A DNA stretch of 64,000 bases, from contig CAVZIN010000009.1 of assembly GCA_963775315.1 (NCBI GenBank), positions 372,001 through 436,000 of the forward strand. The letters run 5' to 3'. Both the position numbers and the translations under genes were made by a program. This DNA is from CAWGHZ01 sp963775315 (GTDB taxonomy: Bacteria; Pseudomonadota; Alphaproteobacteria; MPNO01; DASWLB01). Numbering within the stretch: the stretch's first letter is position 1; every line of letters starts with the position of its first letter. The notes below the pieces were generated by a model that was not told where the DNA came from, ran no database searches, and worked only from the letters and a program-made list of their open reading frames with translations. This document shows, in pieces, positions 46,598 through 54,245 of this stretch.

Positions 46598-48519
46598 TGG
46601 CGCGGGCCCTCGTCACCCGCCCGGCCGAGGATTCGGCCGCGCTCGCCGAGGCGCTGCGCGCCCGCGGCTTGGAGCCCCTGCTCGATCCGATGCTCCGCGT
46701 CGAACCGACGGAGGGCGAAATGCCCTCTCTCGACGGGGTGCAGGCGGTCCTCTTCACCAGCAGCAACGGCGTCCGTGCCTTCGCCCAGCGAAGCGAGCGG
46801 CGCGACGTTCCGGTCTACGCCGTCGGCGACACCACCGCCAACGCCGCACGCCAGGCGGGCTTCACCGACGTGACGTCGGCCGGCGGCGATTCGGCCGCCC
46901 TCGCCCGGCTTGTCGGCGAAAGATTGACGCCGTCCGACGGCGCGCTGCTCCACGCGCGCGGGGCGGACGCGGCCGGCGATCTCGCCGGCGCGCTCGGCGC
47001 CGCCGGGTTCGAGGTACGCGCGGCCGAGCTCTATCGCGCCCGGCCGGCGGAGCGCCTGTCCGACGAGACGCGCCGCGCCCTGGCCGAGGGCACGCTCGAT
47101 GCCGCGCTGTTCTATTCGCCGCGCACCGCCGAGACGTTTGTCGCGCTAGCCCGCGCGGCCGGGCTTGCCGAGGCGGTGGCGCCGGTCACCGCCGTCGCCC
47201 TGTCCCAGCCGGTGGCCGACGCGCTCGGCGCGCTCACGTGGCGCGACGTGGCGGTGGCCGACCGCCCGACGCAGGACGCGCTGCTCGCCGCGCTCGATAC
47301 GCATCTCCCCGCCTCAGCGGAGCCGCCCATGGCCGACGACCCGCCCGAAGACACGCCGCCGCCTCCCCCAACCCCGCCCGCGTCGCCGCCCCCGGCATCG
47401 CGCGCGCCCATGGCGATCGCGGTCGCCGCCGCGATCATCGCGCTGGTGGCCGCCATCGGTGCGACCTACCCGCTATGGGGTACCGCCGTCGGGCTCGGCA
47501 CCGGCAGCCAGTCGCAGCGGATGGACCAGGTCCAATCGGACTTCACCTCGCTGAAATCCCAGCTCGCGGCGCAGATGACGAACCTCGCCAAGCGCCAGGC
47601 CGAGATCGGCCAGCGCGCCGACGCCAACGCCAAGGCGCTCGACGACGCGCAGAAGAAGCTCGCCGCGCTCGACGACCGGGTCGCCAAGCTTGCCCAGAGC
47701 GCAGGCGCCGCCGCCGATCTCGGCCAGCGGCTCGACGCCCTCGCCAAGAAGATCGACGCGCTCGCCGGCGAAAGCGAGGTCGCGAACCTCGCCCAATCGG
47801 TGAAGGCGCTGGAGCCGCGCATCGCCGCGCTGGAGAAGGCGGAGAAGGCGAACGCGCGCGAAGGCGCCGGGCTCGTGGTCGCGGCCGCCGCGCTCGCCGA
47901 ATCGGTGCGCACCGGCCAGCCCTACGGCACGCCGCTCGCCACCATCTCGGCGCTGGCGAAGAACGACCCGGACATCGAGCACCAGGTGGCGACCCTGCTG
48001 CCGCACGCGCGGGAGGGCGTTCCGACCCAAGCCGCGCTCGCCGCGCGCTTCCCCGAAATCGCCGACGCGGTGACGCGCGCTGCCATCGCGCCGCCGGGAT
48101 CGAGTTGGATCCAGCGGCTGGTCGCGCGGCTCTCCTCGCTTGTCACCATCCGGCGCACCGGGGCGGACGCGAAGGGCGACAAGCCGTCGGCCATCGTCGC
48201 CCGCGCCGAGGCGGACCTGAAGGCCGGCGACCTTTCCGGCGCCGCCGACGAGGTGAAAAAGCTGCAAGGCGCGCCGGCGCAGGCGGCATCGGGCTGGCTC
48301 GACGAGGCCGAGGCGCGGCTCGACGCGCTGGGCGCGGCCAAGGCCATCTCCGACCTCGCCATGAAGACCTACCTGCATCCGGACGGGGAGGCGGCGGCGC
48401 CGAGCCCCGCACCACAGCCTGTGCCGAACCCCGCGCCGCAGCCTGCGCCGAACCCCGCGCCGAGCCCCGCGCCGCAACCGGCCCCGCAACCCCAGAATCA
48501 GGCGCAGCCGGCGCAATGA
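46597..48519 (+). CDS. hemD: Uroporphyrinogen-III synthase fused in frame to a mitofilin (Mic60)-like protein
   Basis: A 640-residue continuous frame. Residues 1-240 are HemD (ALVTRPAEDSAALAEALRAR, VQAVLFTSSNGVRAFA, AALFYSPRTAETFVALARAA). A proline-rich linker (248-268), one membrane span (about 270-292), a long Ala/Lys/Glu coiled coil (300-430), a COG4223-type mitofilin C-terminal region and a Pro/Ala/Gln tail (605-640) follow. No stop separates the parts. An ATG at 47329 with GGAG 6 bases upstream could still start the mitofilin part alone. Mic60-like genes beside hem genes are known in alphaproteobacteria, where the protein shapes intracytoplasmic membranes. Confidence 0.82.
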   Translation: MARALVTRPAEDSAALAEALRARGLEPLLDPMLRVEPTEGEMPSLDGVQAVLFTSSNGVRAFAQRSERRDVPVYAVGDTTANAARQAGFTDVTSAGGDSAALARLVGERLTPSDGALLHARGADAAGDLAGALGAAGFEVRAAELYRARPAERLSDETRRALAEGTLDAALFYSPRTAETFVALARAAGLAEAVAPVTAVALSQPVADALGALTWRDVAVADRPTQDALLAALDTHLPASAEPPMADDPPEDTPPPPPTPPASPPPASRAPMAIAVAAAIIALVAAIGATYPLWGTAVGLGTGSQSQRMDQVQSDFTSLKSQLAAQMTNLAKRQAEIGQRADANAKALDDAQKKLAALDDRVAKLAQSAGAAADLGQRLDALAKKIDALAGESEVANLAQSVKALEPRIAALEKAEKANAREGAGLVVAAAALAESVRTGQPYGTPLATISALAKNDPDIEHQVATLLPHAREGVPTQAALAARFPEIADAVTRAAIAPPGSSWIQRLVARLSSLVTIRRTGADAKGDKPSAIVARAEADLKAGDLSGAADEVKKLQGAPAQAASGWLDEAEARLDALGAAKAISDLAMKTYLHPDGEAAAPSPAPQPVPNPAPQPAPNPAPSPAPQPAPQPQNQAQPAQ

Positions 48520-49955
48520 TCCGGACACTGGTCATCGTCGCGATCTTCGCCGCGCTCGCGGCCGGCGGCGCGTGGCTCGCCGACCGGCCGGGCAGCGTCA
48601 CGCTGGAATGGCAGGGCTGGCGGGTCGACACGACCGTCGCGTTCCTGGTGTTCGCGCTCGCGGTCCTCTCCGTGGTGCTGGCGGGGCTGTTCGACCTGTT
48701 CGCCTCGATCGGCGGGGCGCCGGGACGCTTCGCCGCCTCGCGCCGGGCGCGGCGGCGCGACCGCGGCTATCGCGCGCTGACCCAGGGGATGGTGGCGGTG
48801 GCGGCGGGCGATGCCGCCGAGGCCCGGCGCCAGTCGAAGCGCGCCGACGCCCTGCTCGCCGACCCGCCGCTGACCATGCTGCTGGCCGCCCAGGCGGCCC
48901 AGCTCGGCGGCGACGAGGCGGCGGCACGGCGCTACTTCACGGCGATGCTGGAGCGGCCGGAGACCGCGTTCCTCGGGGTGCGCGGCCTCCTGATGCAGGC
49001 CGAGCGCGCCGGCGACCGCGCCGAGATGCGCCGGCTGATCGAGCGCGCGCACGAGATGCGGCCGGCGACGCCCTGGGTCATCACGTCCCTGCTCGACGAT
49101 CAGGCCCGGTCCGGCCATTGGCACGAGGCGGAAGAGACGCTGGCCCGCGCGATGAAGGCCCGCGCCCTCGACCGCGACGAGGCGCGCCGCAAGCAGGTGG
49201 CGATCGACCTCGCCCTCGCCGCCGCCGAGCGCGACTCCGGCCGCCTCGCCGAGGCCCGCGCGCACGCCCGAAAGGCGCAGCGCGCCGATCCCGATTCCGT
49301 CCCGGCCGCCATCGCCCGGGCGAAGCTGGAGCTGGAGGCCGGACATGCCCGCACGGCTCGCAAGCTGGTCGAGGCGGCATGGCCGCGCACGCCCCACCCG
49401 GCGCTGGTCCGCGTCTTCCGCGAGGCGCGCGACGGCGACGCGGGCGAGCAGTACCAGCGGGTCGAGTCCCTGACCCAGCCGAACGCGCGCCACCCGGAAA
49501 GCCGCCTCGCCCGCGCCGAGGCCGCGCTCGACGCCAGGCTGTGGGCCATCGCGGCGCGCGAGCTCGCGGCGCTGGATGGAGAGGGGCAGCCTGATGCGCG
49601 GGTCTGCCGGCTGCACGCCCGCCTCGCCGCCGAGGATTCCGGCGACAGCGCGGCCGAGCGCGACTGGCTGGTGCGCGCCGCCGCGGCCCCGCCGGGCCCG
49701 GCCTGGCTCTGCGCCCAGTGCGGCGCCGAAGCGCCCGAATGGTCGGCCCTGTGCCCCGCCTGCGGCGCCTTCGCCACCATCGGATGGGCGGTGCCCGAGC
49801 GCGCCCCCGCCGCCCTGCCGGACCGCGGGGCGCGGGCGGCGCTGCCCACGGCCGGCGACGGCACCGGCGCGGATGCAGGCGAAGCCGCGCCTCGGCCCGC
49901 CCCCACCGACGAGACCGGCCCGCCCGAGATTGACGCTCCCGCGCGCGGGGCGTAA
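48516..49955 (+). CDS. hemY: HemY-like membrane protein with TPR repeats and C-terminal zinc ribbon
   Basis: A 479-residue protein. Two N-terminal spans (4-22, 40-66) enclose the conserved PGSVTLEWQGWRVDTTV. TPR-like helices run from about 85 to 380. A metal-binding tail CAQCG...CPACG lies near 403-425 and recalls the rubredoxin-like tail of LapB. This is the alphaproteobacterial haem-operon HemY, not the protoporphyrinogen oxidase of the same name. ATGA overlap with the preceding gene indicates coupling. Its exact role in haem trafficking is unsettled. Confidence 0.85.
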   Translation: MIRTLVIVAIFAALAAGGAWLADRPGSVTLEWQGWRVDTTVAFLVFALAVLSVVLAGLFDLFASIGGAPGRFAASRRARRRDRGYRALTQGMVAVAAGDAAEARRQSKRADALLADPPLTMLLAAQAAQLGGDEAAARRYFTAMLERPETAFLGVRGLLMQAERAGDRAEMRRLIERAHEMRPATPWVITSLLDDQARSGHWHEAEETLARAMKARALDRDEARRKQVAIDLALAAAERDSGRLAEARAHARKAQRADPDSVPAAIARAKLELEAGHARTARKLVEAAWPRTPHPALVRVFREARDGDAGEQYQRVESLTQPNARHPESRLARAEAALDARLWAIAARELAALDGEGQPDARVCRLHARLAAEDSGDSAAERDWLVRAAAAPPGPAWLCAQCGAEAPEWSALCPACGAFATIGWAVPERAPAALPDRGARAALPTAGDGTGADAGEAAPRPAPTDETGPPEIDAPARGA

Positions 49956-49958
49956 CTT
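49930..49958 (+). promoter_or_regulatory. Sigma-70 promoter of tRNA-Thr
   Basis: TTGACG (49930-49935), 17 bases, TAACTT (49953-49958), 16 bases before the tRNA. The -10 overlaps the hemY stop codon. Confidence 0.65.
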
Positions 49959-49974
49959 CCGCCCCCTGCGCCAA

Positions 49975-50050
49975 GCCGCCTTAGCTCAGTTGGTAGAGCA
50001 TCGCATTCGTAATGCGAGGGTCGCAGGTTCGAGTCCTGCAGGCGGCACCA
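49975..50050 (+). tRNA. tRNA-Thr (CGU)
   Basis: 76 nt with encoded CCA. The acceptor GCCGCCT pairs with AGGCGGC. The anticodon loop TTCGTAA gives CGU, stem CGCAT/ATGCG. The T-arm GCAGG-TTCGAGT-CCTGC is regular. Confidence 0.95.
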
Positions 50051-50082
50051 TCTTCCGGCGCCTCATTCCCGCACCCCCGACG

Positions 50083-50805
50083 TCATGACGCCAGCGCGAA
50101 GCGGCGGCGACCCAGCCAGAACATCCCCGCAAGCGCCGGGACGAGCAGGCCGAGCGCCCCCGGCTCCGACGCCACCAGCACGTCGAGCCGGTTGATGGCG
50201 AGCGCGCCGGAGGCCGGCATCAGCGGCGGCCCCTGGACGATCGAGAAGGTCGCGTAGCCGATATTCGCGGCGTCCGACAGGATGCCGACGAACGGCGCCG
50301 AGTTGTCCTCCGCCATGGTCGCGATGCCCGCGAAATTCGCGGTGTAAAGCAGCGCGTCCGAAACCGAGTACAGGTCGATGAAGCCGGTGTACGGGCCGGT
50401 CTGGAAATGCGCGTCGATCTGCGTGCCGAAGCCGCGGACCGGCACGCCGAACCGCACGATGAAGCTGTCGCTCTCGCTGTTCGCGTCGGTCAGCAGGCGA
50501 TCGCCCGGCGCGAACGTGCCGGTGAAGCTGGCGCCCTCGTCGGCGCGGTTGAGCAAGCCCTGCGACGAGCCGACGCCGATCGTCAGCCCATCCACCGTCC
50601 GCTGGTCGGGCGTCACGATCTGGGTGCCGTCGGGACCGAACACGCCCCAGTCGACCGGGACATACGGTCCCAGCGCATCGAACGCGGCACGCGAGTTGTA
50701 CTGGATGAAGGCGGCATGGCCGGGCACTGGCAAAAGCACGGCGGCCATGACTGCTGCGACGCCGGTCATGACGGATGCAAAGCGGTACAGGTTCGTCGGG
50801 CGCAT
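50083..50805 (-). CDS. Secreted protein with a PEP-CTERM-like sorting tail
   Basis: A 240-residue protein. The signal peptide is about residues 1-31 (basic start, core MTGVAAVMAAVLLPVPG, cleavage after HAA). The body is beta-rich (FIVRFGVPVRGFGTQIDA, typical of PEP-CTERM lectin-like domains). The C-terminus has SEPGALGLL, a hydrophobic span and a final RRR, matching exosortase targeting. A GGGGGAAG ribosome site supports the start at 50805. The exosortase is not in this window. It is probably surface- or matrix-associated. Confidence 0.75.
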   Translation of the reverse strand: MRPTNLYRFASVMTGVAAVMAAVLLPVPGHAAFIQYNSRAAFDALGPYVPVDWGVFGPDGTQIVTPDQRTVDGLTIGVGSSQGLLNRADEGASFTGTFAPGDRLLTDANSESDSFIVRFGVPVRGFGTQIDAHFQTGPYTGFIDLYSVSDALLYTANFAGIATMAEDNSAPFVGILSDAANIGYATFSIVQGPPLMPASGALAINRLDVLVASEPGALGLLVPALAGMFWLGRRRFALAS

Positions 50806-50949
50806 GGCTTCCCCCCGCTTGGATGCAGAGGGAAGAGTGCCGAGCGGCGGGGCCGCCGGGCTGTGAATTTCCTGTGGTCGTGGCGACGTGGCGCCGCGCT
50901 GACGCGGGCCGGCCGCCGCGCTATGATGGCGCGCGCGACGGAGGGGGCC

Positions 50950-51465
50950 ATGCCAAGCAAGCCAACCGCGAAAAGGCCGGGCACGAAGACGCCGGCCGCG
51001 AAGACACGCACACCGACGCGAAAGACGAAGCCGCCGATGCGGTTCGCCATCGCCAAGGCGCGCGACGGCGAATTTGCGGGCGGGGGGCTGCGGCCGGTGT
51101 TCGAGTACCGCGACCTCGGCGTCCGCGACGCGACGGGCGGGCGCTTCGGCGCGCACGTGATCCGCGCCCGCCGCCGGCTCGGCACGCCGATGGGCCGCCA
51201 CCGCCATCGGCTCGACTTCCAGCTCGTCTACATCCTGAAGGGCTGGGCGAAGTTCCTCTACGAGGGCGAGGGCGAGTTCGTCGTCCGCCGCGGCGACTGC
51301 GTGCACCAGCCGCCCGGCATCGTGCACGATCTGATCGACTATTCCGCCGACCTCGAGATGCTCGAGATCACTGCGCCCGGCGCGTTCGCGACCGAGGCGA
51401 GCCCGCCGACGCCGCCCGCCTTGCGCCGGCGCGCCGCGCGGACCGACCGCAACAGGGGGACCTGA
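50950..51465 (+). CDS. Cupin-domain protein with a basic N-terminal extension
   Basis: A 171-residue protein. Residues 1-32 are a Lys/Pro/Thr-rich basic tail. The cupin follows with the MGRHRHRLDFQLVYILKGWA motif (metal-binding histidines and Gln) and GDCVHQPPGIVHDLIDYS. GAGGGGG precedes the ATG. TGATG overlap with the next gene implies translational coupling with the carboxymuconolactone-decarboxylase-like protein. This pairing suggests a small oxidative or sensory unit; the substrate is unknown. Confidence 0.78.
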   Translation: MPSKPTAKRPGTKTPAAKTRTPTRKTKPPMRFAIAKARDGEFAGGGLRPVFEYRDLGVRDATGGRFGAHVIRARRRLGTPMGRHRHRLDFQLVYILKGWAKFLYEGEGEFVVRRGDCVHQPPGIVHDLIDYSADLEMLEITAPGAFATEASPPTPPALRRRAARTDRNRGT

Positions 51466-51890
51466 TGGCCAAGATGCCGAAGAAGTTCAAGAAGTACGTC
51501 GACAAGTACTACGTGCCGTCGTTCGGCGAATTTCCGCTGTTCCCGAACCAGCGCATGTCGCTGGGCATCGAGCACGCGCCCGACTTCACCGAGGCGCTGG
51601 AGGAGTTCCGCGCGAAGGCGCTGTACGACGGCGCGCTGGACGACAAGACCAGGCAGCTCATGGCGCTGTCACACCTCGCCGCCCGCGCCTCGGCGGGCTC
51701 GTACTGGCACGCCAAGGCCGCGCGGCACTACGGCGCGAGCTGGGCGGAGCTGCACAAGGCGGTCGAGATCGCCGCCTTGTTCAACGGGTTCTCGGCGATC
51801 AACGAGGGCGGCCAGGCGCTGGTGCGCCTCTGGCGCGAAGAGCAGGAAGCCGGTGGCAAGAAGGTGAAGGCGCCGAAGGGACGCAACTGA
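51465..51890 (+). CDS. Carboxymuconolactone decarboxylase/AhpD-fold protein lacking the redox cysteines
   Basis: A 141-residue helical protein. The family pattern KTRQLMALSHLAARASAGSY aligns with the AhpD active site, but the C-x-x-C positions are Ala and Ser-like residues, so peroxidase activity is unlikely. WHAKAARHYGASWAELHKAV keeps the conserved His and helix order. A lyase or non-catalytic role remains possible. Its start overlaps the cupin stop by one base. Confidence 0.8.
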   Translation: MAKMPKKFKKYVDKYYVPSFGEFPLFPNQRMSLGIEHAPDFTEALEEFRAKALYDGALDDKTRQLMALSHLAARASAGSYWHAKAARHYGASWAELHKAVEIAALFNGFSAINEGGQALVRLWREEQEAGGKKVKAPKGRN

Positions 51891-51939
51891 GGTCGGCGGG
51901 CAATGGTGGTCGCGCGGACGGGTGTCGCGCGCCCGTCGG

Positions 51940-53109
51940 CTACGCCACCGCCCGCTTCGCCATCGCCGCCTTGAGCATCTCGGCCGCTTTCGCGTAGCCG
52001 CCCGCCGCGCCGTCGACGAAGTGCATGTGGTCCTTGGCAAACGGGTCGGGCACGAAGCAGGTCATCAGCGCCGCCTGCTGGCGGTGCAGCCCGTAATCGG
52101 CGAGCCCCTCCGCCTCGGCCCGCTCCAGCGCGACCTCGAGCCGCGCCACCAGGTCGGGCGTGCATTCGACCGTCAGCTTCAACCCGTCGTCGTACTTTCG
52201 GAAGTCGGTGTTGGCCGCCAGCTCGCGCAGGTAGACCCTGGGATCGAAGCCCGGCAGGCGGAGCCCCAGCGCGTGCAGCAGGTTGAGCATCGTGTGCTGG
52301 GCGAGGATGAAGGCGCCCCACGCCACGCTCGGTCGGCGCCCGCGCGTGGTGCGCACCTCGAGCCCCAGGTTCTGCGGCGGCCAGGCGAAGGGCGGGCCGG
52401 CAGCCGGCATCGGGCTGCCGCCGCGCTCGGCGACGGCAAGAATGTCGAGCAGGCGGCGGACCAGCGTCGCGAAGGCCGCGGGCGGCGCGCCGTCGCACGG
52501 GCGGACGAGCAGCGACACGACCTCGCCCCGTCCCGACTCGATGGGGCGGAAGCGGCAGGATAGGCCGGTGAGGTCGGGCCGCGCGCCCGGCTCGGCCGGC
52601 GCCACGGCGTAGCGCCCGGCCTTCATCTGCGCCTCGGCCCAGGCCATGCCGCCGCCGGCGAACATGGCGTAGGCGAGCTCGGGCGCCACGCGGAAGCGCG
52701 CCACCGCGACGTCGGGCCCGGCCGCGCGGACCACGGCGACCGGCACCATGGCGGCGCGGAGCGTGAGCCCCACCTCCTCGTCCGCCCAGACCCGTGCGGC
52801 GGCGAGGGCCCGCGCCGCCGGCTCGTGCCACGCGTCGGGCACGGCGAAGGCCGCGCCGTCGCCGCCGAACACGAAGGGGAAAGGCTTGCGGCCGAGGGCG
52901 TTGGTGACGCCGGCGATCACGCTGGCGCCGACCACGTTCACCGCCTTGTAGCGTCCCTCGGCGATGGCGGCGGTCGAGTTCACCACGTCGGCGGTGCCGA
53001 TCCACCAGCCCGGCGGCAGCGGGCGGAAGCGGGACGCATCGGCCACCTCCTCGAACCGGTCGAACGGTGCGATGGAGGGGTAGAAGCTTTCGTCGGAGGT
53101 GGGCGCCAT
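51940..53109 (-). CDS. DUF3095 protein with a cyclase/GGDEF-like core
   Basis: A 389-residue soluble protein. GTADVVNSTAAIAEG (Asp41) and FVFGGDGAAFAVP (Asp84) sit where class III nucleotide cyclases and GGDEF enzymes keep their two metal-binding Asp residues. The later AFILAQHTMLNLLHALGLRL and NTDFRKYDDGLKLTVECT are DUF3095 landmarks. The function is unknown; nucleotide cyclase-like activity is a reasonable guess from the motifs. It is 11 bases downstream of argB on the same strand and likely shares its transcript. Confidence 0.75.
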   Translation of the reverse strand: MAPTSDESFYPSIAPFDRFEEVADASRFRPLPPGWWIGTADVVNSTAAIAEGRYKAVNVVGASVIAGVTNALGRKPFPFVFGGDGAAFAVPDAWHEPAARALAAARVWADEEVGLTLRAAMVPVAVVRAAGPDVAVARFRVAPELAYAMFAGGGMAWAEAQMKAGRYAVAPAEPGARPDLTGLSCRFRPIESGRGEVVSLLVRPCDGAPPAAFATLVRRLLDILAVAERGGSPMPAAGPPFAWPPQNLGLEVRTTRGRRPSVAWGAFILAQHTMLNLLHALGLRLPGFDPRVYLRELAANTDFRKYDDGLKLTVECTPDLVARLEVALERAEAEGLADYGLHRQQAALMTCFVPDPFAKDHMHFVDGAAGGYAKAAEMLKAAMAKRAVA

Positions 53110-53120
53110 GGCCCCGCCTT

Positions 53121-54065
53121 TCAGCGCGCGGTGGCGCCGTTCCTGCGGATCAGCGTGCCGACGCCATGCTCGGTGAAGATCTCGAGAAGAATCGCGTGCG
53201 GCACCCGCCCGTCGAGGATCACCGCGGCCTCGACGCCCGCATCGACCGCGGCGAGGCAGGTCTCGACCTTCGGGATCATGCCGCCCGAGATCGTGCCGTC
53301 GGCGATCAGCCGGCGCGCATCGGCCGCCGTCATTTCGGGGATCACCCGGCCGGCGCCATCCTTCACCCCCTTCACGTCGGTCAGCATCAGAAGCCGGCGC
53401 GCGGAAAGGGCCGCAGCCACCGCGCCCGCCGCCGTATCGGCGTTGATGTTGTAGGTGGTGCCGTCCGCGCCGAGCCCGATCGGCGCGATCACCGGGATCA
53501 CGTCGGTGCCCCGGAACGCCTCGATCACATGCGGGTTGATGCGGGTCGGCTCGCCGACGAAGCCGAGGTCGAGCACGCTCTCGATGTTGGAGTCCGGATC
53601 GCGCCGCGTGCGGGTCAGCTTCTCCGCCTCGATCAGCCCGCCATCCTTGCCGGACAGCCCCACCGCCGAGCCGCCGGCCGCGTTGATCGCCGTGACGAGC
53701 TGCTTGTTGATCGAGCCCGACAGCACCATCTCGACGATCTCGACGGTGGCCTGGTCCGTGACGCGCAGCCCGTCGATGAAGGACGACTTGATCTTCAGCC
53801 GCTCGAGCATCTGGCCGATCTGCGGCCCGCCGCCATGCACCACGACCGGGTGGATGCCGACCTGGCGCAGCAGCACCACGTCGCGGGCGAAGCCGCGGGC
53901 GAGCTCCTCCTCGCCCATCGCGTGGCCGCCGTACTTCACGACGAAGGTCGAGCCGGCGTAGCGCCGCATGTAGGGCAGCGCCTCGGACAGCGTCTGCGCC
54001 TTCTGCATGAACTCGGCGGGGATGTCGGCGCCCGGCTCGGCGGCTGTCTTGGGGTTCGTGACCAT
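53121..54065 (-). CDS. argB: Acetylglutamate kinase
   Basis: A 314-residue amino-acid kinase for the second step of arginine synthesis. FVVKYGGHAMGEEEL opens the core, VVVHGGGPQIGQML binds substrate phosphates, AVGLSGKDGGLI and YNINADTAAGAVAAAL are family motifs, and GGMIPKVETCLAAVDAGV contributes the catalytic Lys. The N-terminal helix and long length suggest the arginine-inhibited hexameric type. A cluster of TGTCGCCT repeats lies just upstream, next to the foreign reverse-transcriptase gene. Confidence 0.95.
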   Translation of the reverse strand: MVTNPKTAAEPGADIPAEFMQKAQTLSEALPYMRRYAGSTFVVKYGGHAMGEEELARGFARDVVLLRQVGIHPVVVHGGGPQIGQMLERLKIKSSFIDGLRVTDQATVEIVEMVLSGSINKQLVTAINAAGGSAVGLSGKDGGLIEAEKLTRTRRDPDSNIESVLDLGFVGEPTRINPHVIEAFRGTDVIPVIAPIGLGADGTTYNINADTAAGAVAAALSARRLLMLTDVKGVKDGAGRVIPEMTAADARRLIADGTISGGMIPKVETCLAAVDAGVEAAVILDGRVPHAILLEIFTEHGVGTLIRRNGATAR

Positions 54066-54113
54066 GGCGGGACTTTAGCCGATCGGTCCGACTCGGGAAA
54101 CCGGCGACGGTCG

Positions 54114-54191
54114 GGCGACATGTCGCCTCAAGGTCGCCCGAATGTAACCCGTGTCGCCTCGCAAGCGGTTGGTGCGAAAGGGATGTCGCCT
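54114..54191. repeat. Palindrome plus three TGTCGCCT repeats, 31-32 bp apart
   Basis: GGCGACATGTCGCC (54114-54127) is a perfect 14-bp palindrome. TGTCGCCT recurs at 54121, 54152 and 54184, close to three helical turns each. They occupy the 180-base gap between argB and the end of the reverse transcriptase gene, where element ends or regulator sites would be expected. Confidence 0.5.
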
Positions 54192-54245
54192 GAAGGAAGG
54201 CGAAAACCCAAGTGCGCACCAGAACCATCCTCGCCTAATTTTCAC

